DNA from: an uncultured Oxalobacteraceae bacterium
GTDB lineage: Bacteria; Pseudomonadota; Gammaproteobacteria; Burkholderiales; Burkholderiaceae
Reading direction: 5' to 3'
Assembly (NCBI GenBank): GCA_946479705.1
Contig: CAMLHI010000140.1
Span: forward strand, 1 to 5,964
DNA length: 5,964 nt
Shown in pieces: positions 1-5,964 of the stretch. The notes under the pieces were generated by a model that did no database searches, was not told the origin of the DNA, and saw nothing but the letters and a program-made list of their open reading frames with translations. Every line of letters begins with the position of its first letter. Position 1 is the first letter of the stretch. The translations under genes were made by a program, and so were the position numbers.

Positions 1-31
1 TATGTTCTGGTAAGGTAGGCAATTCGTTCAT
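1..31 (-). CDS. Third gene of the hem operon, N-terminus only (probable hemX)
   Basis: An ATG on the minus strand at 31-29 overlaps the hemD stop codon in an ATGA arrangement and opens a frame that runs to the window edge. Only ten codons are visible ([10 protein letters not shown]), too few for a homology call. In many Betaproteobacteria hemC and hemD are followed by hemX, a membrane-anchored protein annotated as a uroporphyrinogen-III C-methyltransferase-like protein, and then hemY. The hemX identity rests on that gene order. There is no strong Shine-Dalgarno sequence before the ATG, so translation would probably depend on ribosomes finishing hemD. The gene is cut by the window edge, not visibly broken. 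Confidence 0.5.
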   Translation of the reverse strand, partial: MNELPTLPEH

Positions 32-798
32 GCTCGTGATTGTAACGCGGCAAGCAGGCGTGCGTCGCCTGAACCGCTCTGCGTCAGTCGGGTAAAGCCC
101 AGTGCCGCGGCATTGTCGGCGATACGCTGGTGCGGCACCAGAAGATGTTGTTGTTGCAATTTGACGACAGCCGCCTCACCGCCGGCTTCGCGCACCAGCG
201 CCACCAGGCCGCGCAGCGCTTCCGAACTGGTGACGATCCAGTCGTGCGGCCGCGCCAGCAGGCTCGTCAGTTGCAGCGCCAGCACCGGGGTCAGCACCGG
301 CACGCTGCGCCGGTAGGCCGCCACGGTGGCGACCTCGGCACCGGCGGCGCGCAAGCCCTCCACCATCAGCTCGCGCCCGCTTTCGCCGCGCACCACCAGC
401 ACGCGCTTGCCGCGCAGGGCTGCCAGATCCAGCGCGCCCAGCAGATGCTCGGAATCGCTGGGTCCATCGCCGGGCGGCTGATGGACGGTCACGCGGGCCA
501 TATCGACCCCGTGCGCGGCCAGCGCCGCGCGGCTGCTTTCGCCCAGCACAGCGATGGCCACGGTCGGCGGCCATGCATCCAGATGGGAAAACGCGGCATC
601 GATGGCATTCGGCGACACGAAGGCCACCAGGTCGAACCAAGCCAGCCGCGCCAGCGTCGCCTGCAAGGGGCCAGGGTCGGCCAGCGGCGCGATGTCGAGC
701 AATGGCAGCAGCACGACCTCGCGCCCGGCCTGGCGCACTTGCGCGGCCAGGGTTTCGGCTTGCGCGCGCGGACGGGTGATGACAACCGGATCAGGCAT
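28..798 (-). CDS. hemD: Uroporphyrinogen-III synthase (HemD)
   Basis: Cytoplasmic enzyme that cyclises hydroxymethylbilane and inverts ring D to give uroporphyrinogen III, the branch point to haem, sirohaem and cobalamin. The 256-residue product is close to the usual family length of about 250. Two alternating alpha/beta domains joined by linkers are expected. Visible landmarks are the first strand VVITRPRAQ (5-13), FVSPNAIDA (60-68), LGESSRAAL (85-93), the second-domain strand [14 protein letters not shown] (132-145), the conserved AYRR (Tyr162, matching the conserved active-site-region Tyr of the family) and [12 protein letters not shown] (187-198). I chose the start at 798 because VVITRP should lie at the N-terminus. 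The frame stays open to an ATG at 864, but that would add 22 Pro/Arg-rich residues read from the hemC tail. The ATG overlaps the end of hemC by 8 bp, which implies co-transcription and likely translational coupling. Identity is secure; sequence divergence is normal for this poorly conserved family. Confidence 0.93.
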   Translation of the reverse strand: MPDPVVITRPRAQAETLAAQVRQAGREVVLLPLLDIAPLADPGPLQATLARLAWFDLVAFVSPNAIDAAFSHLDAWPPTVAIAVLGESSRAALAAHGVDMARVTVHQPPGDGPSDSEHLLGALDLAALRGKRVLVVRGESGRELMVEGLRAAGAEVATVAAYRRSVPVLTPVLALQLTSLLARPHDWIVTSSEALRGLVALVREAGGEAAVVKLQQQHLLVPHQRIADNAAALGFTRLTQSGSGDARLLAALQSRA

Positions 799-1819
799 GC
801 CCGCCGGTACCGGCCTCGTCAGTGCTGGCGGCGGCCGCGCAGGCCGCCAGGATCGCATGGGCATCCTGCTTCTGCAGCAAGGCCGCGACCTGCTGGCCCA
901 GCGCTTCGGGCGCGTCGGCCGGGCCGCTCAGTTCGGCGCTGGCCATGCGCGTGCCGTCCGGCGTGGCCACCATGGCGCGCAGGCGCATGGTGGCGCCGTC
1001 GATGGTGGCGAAGGCCGCCAGCGGAATCTGGCAGCTGCCGCCAAACACTTTCGATACCGTCCGTTCGGCCCGCACCGCCAGCGCGGTCGGCTGGTGGTTG
1101 AGCGGCGCCAGCACGGCGGCCAGGTCGATGCCGTTGAGCGGCCGGGCCAGGATTTCGATGGCCATGGCGCCCTGCCCCGCGGCCGGCAGGCTGTATTCCG
1201 GTTCCAGCAGCGCGCGTATGCGCTGCGGCAAGCCGAGCCGCTTGAGCCCGGCCGCGGCCAGGATGATGGCCGCGTACTCGCCGCGGTCCAGCTTACCCAG
1301 CCGGGTATCGAGGTTGCCGCGCAGCGGACGAATCACCAGATGCGGATAGCGCGCCGCGATCAGCGACTGGCGGCGCAGGCTGCTGGTGCCCACCACCGCG
1401 CCGGCCGGCAAGGCGTCCAGGTCGGCGTAATCGTTGGAGACGAAGGCATCGCGCGGGTCTTCGCGTTCGAGCACGGCGGCCAGCACGAAGCCTTCCGGCA
1501 AGTCCATCGGCACGTCCTTGAGCGAGTGCACGGCCAGGTCGGCGCGCCCTTCGGCCATCGCCACTTCCAGCTCCTTGACGAACAGCCCCTTGCCGCCGAC
1601 CTTGCTGAGCGCGCGGTCGAGAATCTGGTCGCCGCGGGTGGTCATGCCGAGGATGTTGATGCTGCAGTGCGGATATAATAATGCCAATTGATCACGTACG
1701 TGATCGGATTGCCACATGGCAAGACGACTCTCGCGCGATGCAATGACCAACTTCGATGGTGGTTGCCGCGCCAATTCAGTTGCGTTCAAATCGGGTTCTT
1801 TCACTGTCGTTAAATCCAT
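791..1819 (-). CDS. hemC: Porphobilinogen deaminase / hydroxymethylbilane synthase (HemC)
   Basis: Cytoplasmic enzyme that polymerises four porphobilinogens into hydroxymethylbilane on a covalently bound dipyrromethane cofactor. The 342-residue product shows the full family signature: [15 protein letters not shown] (23-37), HSLKDVP with catalytic Asp102 (E. coli Asp84), GTSSLRRQ with substrate-binding Arg149/Arg150, [11 protein letters not shown] (164-174), [10 protein letters not shown] (213-222) and the cofactor-anchoring Cys263 in FGGSCQIP (E. coli Cys242). It is slightly longer than the E. coli protein (313-320 residues), mainly through a variable N-terminal tail. The start is uncertain. 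ATG at 1819 gives a typical tail, but in-frame ATGs also exist at 1849 and 1873, and only the one at 1873 has a good Shine-Dalgarno-like GAGG. It is the first gene of the hemC-hemD operon and is divergent from ppc. Codons for roughly the first 60 residues are more A/T-rich than in the rest of the gene. Confidence 0.95.
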   Translation of the reverse strand: MDLTTVKEPDLNATELARQPPSKLVIASRESRLAMWQSDHVRDQLALLYPHCSINILGMTTRGDQILDRALSKVGGKGLFVKELEVAMAEGRADLAVHSLKDVPMDLPEGFVLAAVLEREDPRDAFVSNDYADLDALPAGAVVGTSSLRRQSLIAARYPHLVIRPLRGNLDTRLGKLDRGEYAAIILAAAGLKRLGLPQRIRALLEPEYSLPAAGQGAMAIEILARPLNGIDLAAVLAPLNHQPTALAVRAERTVSKVFGGSCQIPLAAFATIDGATMRLRAMVATPDGTRMASAELSGPADAPEALGQQVAALLQKQDAHAILAACAAAASTDEAGTGGHA

Positions 1820-1935
1820 ACCGGTTTTATGCCAGTTCTTTCGGTGCATGGATAAGATCACAAATTTTATCATGCGCCCTCTTTGCAGACCGTGGCCAAA
1901 AGCCTTTGCACCAACAATTCACTCTGTGGTCTAAC
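1820..1935. promoter_or_regulatory. Divergent hemC/ppc promoter region
   Basis: This 116-bp spacer lies between the two divergent starts and is clearly A/T-richer than the flanking genes, so it must carry both promoters unless one lies inside hemC. The best -10 candidates are back to back. TATCAT (plus, 1868-1873, 5 of 6 to consensus) would give ppc a leader of about 55 nt. TAAAAT (minus, 1869-1864, 5 of 6) would give hemC a leader of about 40 nt. I found no good -35 element for either, so the exact elements are tentative. A near-perfect inverted repeat, CATGGATAA (1847-1855) and TTATCATG (1867-1874), spans them and could be an operator. The ppc ATG has no strong Shine-Dalgarno sequence. Confidence 0.4.
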
Positions 1936-4743
<2,808 letters not shown>

Positions 4744-4759
4744 GCGCCAGCTCCCGCAC

Positions 4760-4791
4760 GGCCCGACCGGAAACGCTCGGGCCATTTTCTT
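4760..4791 (+). terminator. Intrinsic terminator of ppc
   Basis: A perfect 7-bp G/C-rich stem, GGCCCGA (4760-4766) with TCGGGCC (4777-4783), closes a 10-nt loop and is followed directly by ATTTTCTT. It begins 17 bp after the ppc stop codon. The T-rich tail is on the plus-strand side only, so it should stop ppc transcription and is not bidirectional. It also separates ppc from the downstream kinase, which therefore needs its own promoter. Confidence 0.85.
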
Positions 4792-4835
4792 GCCTAAAAA
4801 TACACGCGTGCGTGCAACGGTGATCTCAGGAAAAC

Positions 4836-4846
4836 TGGCATAAAAT
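4836..4846 (+). promoter_or_regulatory. Possible -10 region of the sensor kinase promoter
   Basis: TGGCATAAAAT contains TAAAAT (4841-4846), five of six matches to the sigma-70 -10 consensus, in the 130-bp gap after the ppc terminator. The sequence 16-18 bp upstream (around 4817-4823) is a poor -35 match, so this would be a weak or activator-dependent promoter. Transcription would start near 4853, giving a leader of about 20 nt before the ATG at 4874. The call is supported by position and the hexamer only. Confidence 0.35.
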
Positions 4847-4873
4847 GCAGCAAGCACAACTGTCTGGACGCGC

Positions 4874-5964
4874 ATGAAGACCTGGAACGTGGAATCGCTG
4901 TGCCTGGCCATTGCCGCCATCGTCCTGTCGATGGCAGGGTCGGTCGCGCTCGTCGCCGTCGGCGACGTGCATGCCATTCCGCGTACCCTGCTGGCCGGCG
5001 TGGCCATCGCCAGCGGCGCCATCGTCATTGGCGCGCTGCGCATCCGCGCGCTGGCGCGCTCGCACCAGGCGGCCCTGCGCCGCGCGCGCACCCTCCAGCG
5101 CCGCTACAGCCACTTCGTCAACACCGCCCACGAAGGCATCTGGATGGTCGATGCCGGCGGCAACACCATCTTCGCCAACGCGCGCCTGGCCGGCATGTTC
5201 GGCTGCACCGTCGAGCAACTCACGCACCACAGCCTGCACGACTTCTTCGGCGACAACCCGCGCCAGTCGCTGGCGGCCCTGCTGTCGGCCGACCACAGCC
5301 CGGTCGTGCGCACCTTCGACCTGTGCTACCGCCGCCGCGACGGCAGCGTCGGCTGGGCGATCGCCAGCGGCCGGCCAGCCACCCTCGACGACGGCCTGGC
5401 CGACGGCACGCTGCTGCTGCTGACCGACATTTCCGAGCGCAAGGCCGCCGAGCTGGAACTGGCAGCCGTGCAGATCGGCCTGGAAGTGCGCATCCGCAAG
5501 CGCACCGCCGAACTGCAGCGCATCAACGAGCAGCTCAGCATTGAAGTCGGCGAACGCCAGGCCACCGAACACAAGCTGGCGCAATCGTATGCCCAGCTGC
5601 GCCGCCTCACCGCCCATCTGGAAACGGCCAAGGAAGAAGAGCGCAAGCGCATCGCCCTGGACATTCATGACGACCTCGGCCAGAACCTGCTGGCGCTCAA
5701 GATCGACGTCCAGATGCTCTACGAGCGCTGCGGCCCGCATGCGCGCCTCAAGCGCCGGGTCGGCCAGGCGCTTGAGACCATCGACGCCAGCATCCGCTCG
5801 GTGCGCGCGATCATTAACGACCTGCATCCCAGTACGCTGGAACTGGGCTTGCCGGCCGCCACCGAGTGGCTGGTCGACCAGTTCGAAAAACGCAGCGGCA
5901 TCGCTTGCTGCCTGACCGTCAGGGGCGAGGACAATCCCCTGCCCGACCAGCAGCGCGGCGCGGT
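4874..5964 (+). CDS. PAS-domain sensor histidine kinase, HisKA_3 type (5' part, cut by window end)
   Basis: Inner-membrane sensor kinase of a two-component system. The frame stays open from ATG 4874 to the window edge (363 codons). Domains in order: hydrophobic segments at about 8-30 and 38-58 joined by a very short loop (DVHAIP), giving a membrane hairpin with almost no periplasmic part; a cytoplasmic PAS domain (about 78-187, from RYSHFVNTAHEGIWMVD to the PAC end TDISERKAAE); a charged, heptad-like coiled coil (about 190-255); then HisKA_3 with the phospho-acceptor His265 in EEERKRIALDIHDDLGQ and the follow-on helix LHPSTLELGL. Asp266 and Gln270 form the DxxxQ pattern linked to phosphatase activity in NarX-type kinases. 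The HATPase_c domain lies beyond the edge. The HisKA_3 fold implies a LuxR/NarL-family response regulator partner, often encoded next door. The lack of a periplasmic domain suggests an intracellular, membrane or redox signal read by PAS. The Shine-Dalgarno is weak (GGA, 5 nt before ATG). The ligand is unknown. Confidence 0.9.
   Translation, partial: MKTWNVESLCLAIAAIVLSMAGSVALVAVGDVHAIPRTLLAGVAIASGAIVIGALRIRALARSHQAALRRARTLQRRYSHFVNTAHEGIWMVDAGGNTIFANARLAGMFGCTVEQLTHHSLHDFFGDNPRQSLAALLSADHSPVVRTFDLCYRRRDGSVGWAIASGRPATLDDGLADGTLLLLTDISERKAAELELAAVQIGLEVRIRKRTAELQRINEQLSIEVGERQATEHKLAQSYAQLRRLTAHLETAKEEERKRIALDIHDDLGQNLLALKIDVQMLYERCGPHARLKRRVGQALETIDASIRSVRAIINDLHPSTLELGLPAATEWLVDQFEKRSGIACCLTVRGEDNPLPDQQRGA

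Noticed and set aside
130..1678. Long plus-strand frames (to 1101 and from 554) antisense to hemD and hemC.
   Set aside because: The products are Arg/Gln/Ala/His-rich without motifs, while the minus strand carries full HemC and HemD signatures.
1674..1679. A perfect TATAAT on the plus strand, antisense within hemC, pointing toward ppc.
   Set aside because: There is no -35 at acceptable spacing (TTGATG at 1656 leaves only 12 bp) and no extended TG. It falls in codons for conserved HemC sequence and would give ppc a leader of about 250 nt.
4836..4848. A sigma-54-like element TGGCA...TGC upstream of the kinase.
   Set aside because: Only 8 bases separate GG and GC, whereas sigma-54 -24/-12 promoters need 10. 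The box is read better as a sigma-70 -10 region.
4826..5827. A 333-codon frame antisense to the sensor kinase.
   Set aside because: It is a codon-bias shadow; the opposite strand encodes clear PAS and HisKA_3 motifs in one continuous frame.

Overview
The window is ordinary high-GC chromosomal DNA. Gene content, order and strong G/C-ending codon use suggest a betaproteobacterium, most likely Burkholderiales and perhaps Oxalobacteraceae (Massilia/Duganella/Janthinobacterium-like). The taxonomic call is inferred from synteny and protein style, not from a database search. I see no mobile element, tRNA, rRNA, CRISPR array or long repeat.

Layout: on the minus strand, right to left, lies the start of a haem-biosynthesis operon. 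hemC (porphobilinogen deaminase, 1819 to 791) is followed by hemD (uroporphyrinogen-III synthase, 798 to 28), which overlaps it by 8 bp. The first ten codons of a third gene, most likely hemX, follow (31 down to the window edge) and overlap the hemD stop by 4 bp. A 116-bp divergent spacer (1820-1935) separates hemC from ppc, a complete 935-residue phosphoenolpyruvate carboxylase on the plus strand (1936-4743). ppc is closed by a clear intrinsic terminator (4760-4791). After a 130-bp gap comes the 5' part of a two-TM, PAS-containing sensor histidine kinase of the HisKA_3 (NarL-partner) type. It starts at 4874 and runs off the right edge before its ATPase domain.

How the genes work together: HemC builds the linear tetrapyrrole hydroxymethylbilane from four porphobilinogens, and HemD closes it to uroporphyrinogen III, the precursor of haem, sirohaem and cobalamin. 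The overlapping starts suggest translational coupling. PEP carboxylase makes oxaloacetate from PEP and bicarbonate and refills the TCA cycle. It keeps the catalytic residues and the residues that form the aspartate/malate inhibitory site in the E. coli enzyme. The kinase probably pairs with a LuxR/NarL-type response regulator beyond the window; its signal is not readable from this sequence.

I did not find a new system. The points worth a second look are modest: an ambiguous hemC start, near-palindromic and back-to-back promoter-like sequence between hemC and ppc, a perfect 16-bp palindrome inside hemC, a 10-codon mini-ORF whose stop overlaps the kinase start, and a 13-mer shared by the regions upstream of hemC and the kinase.
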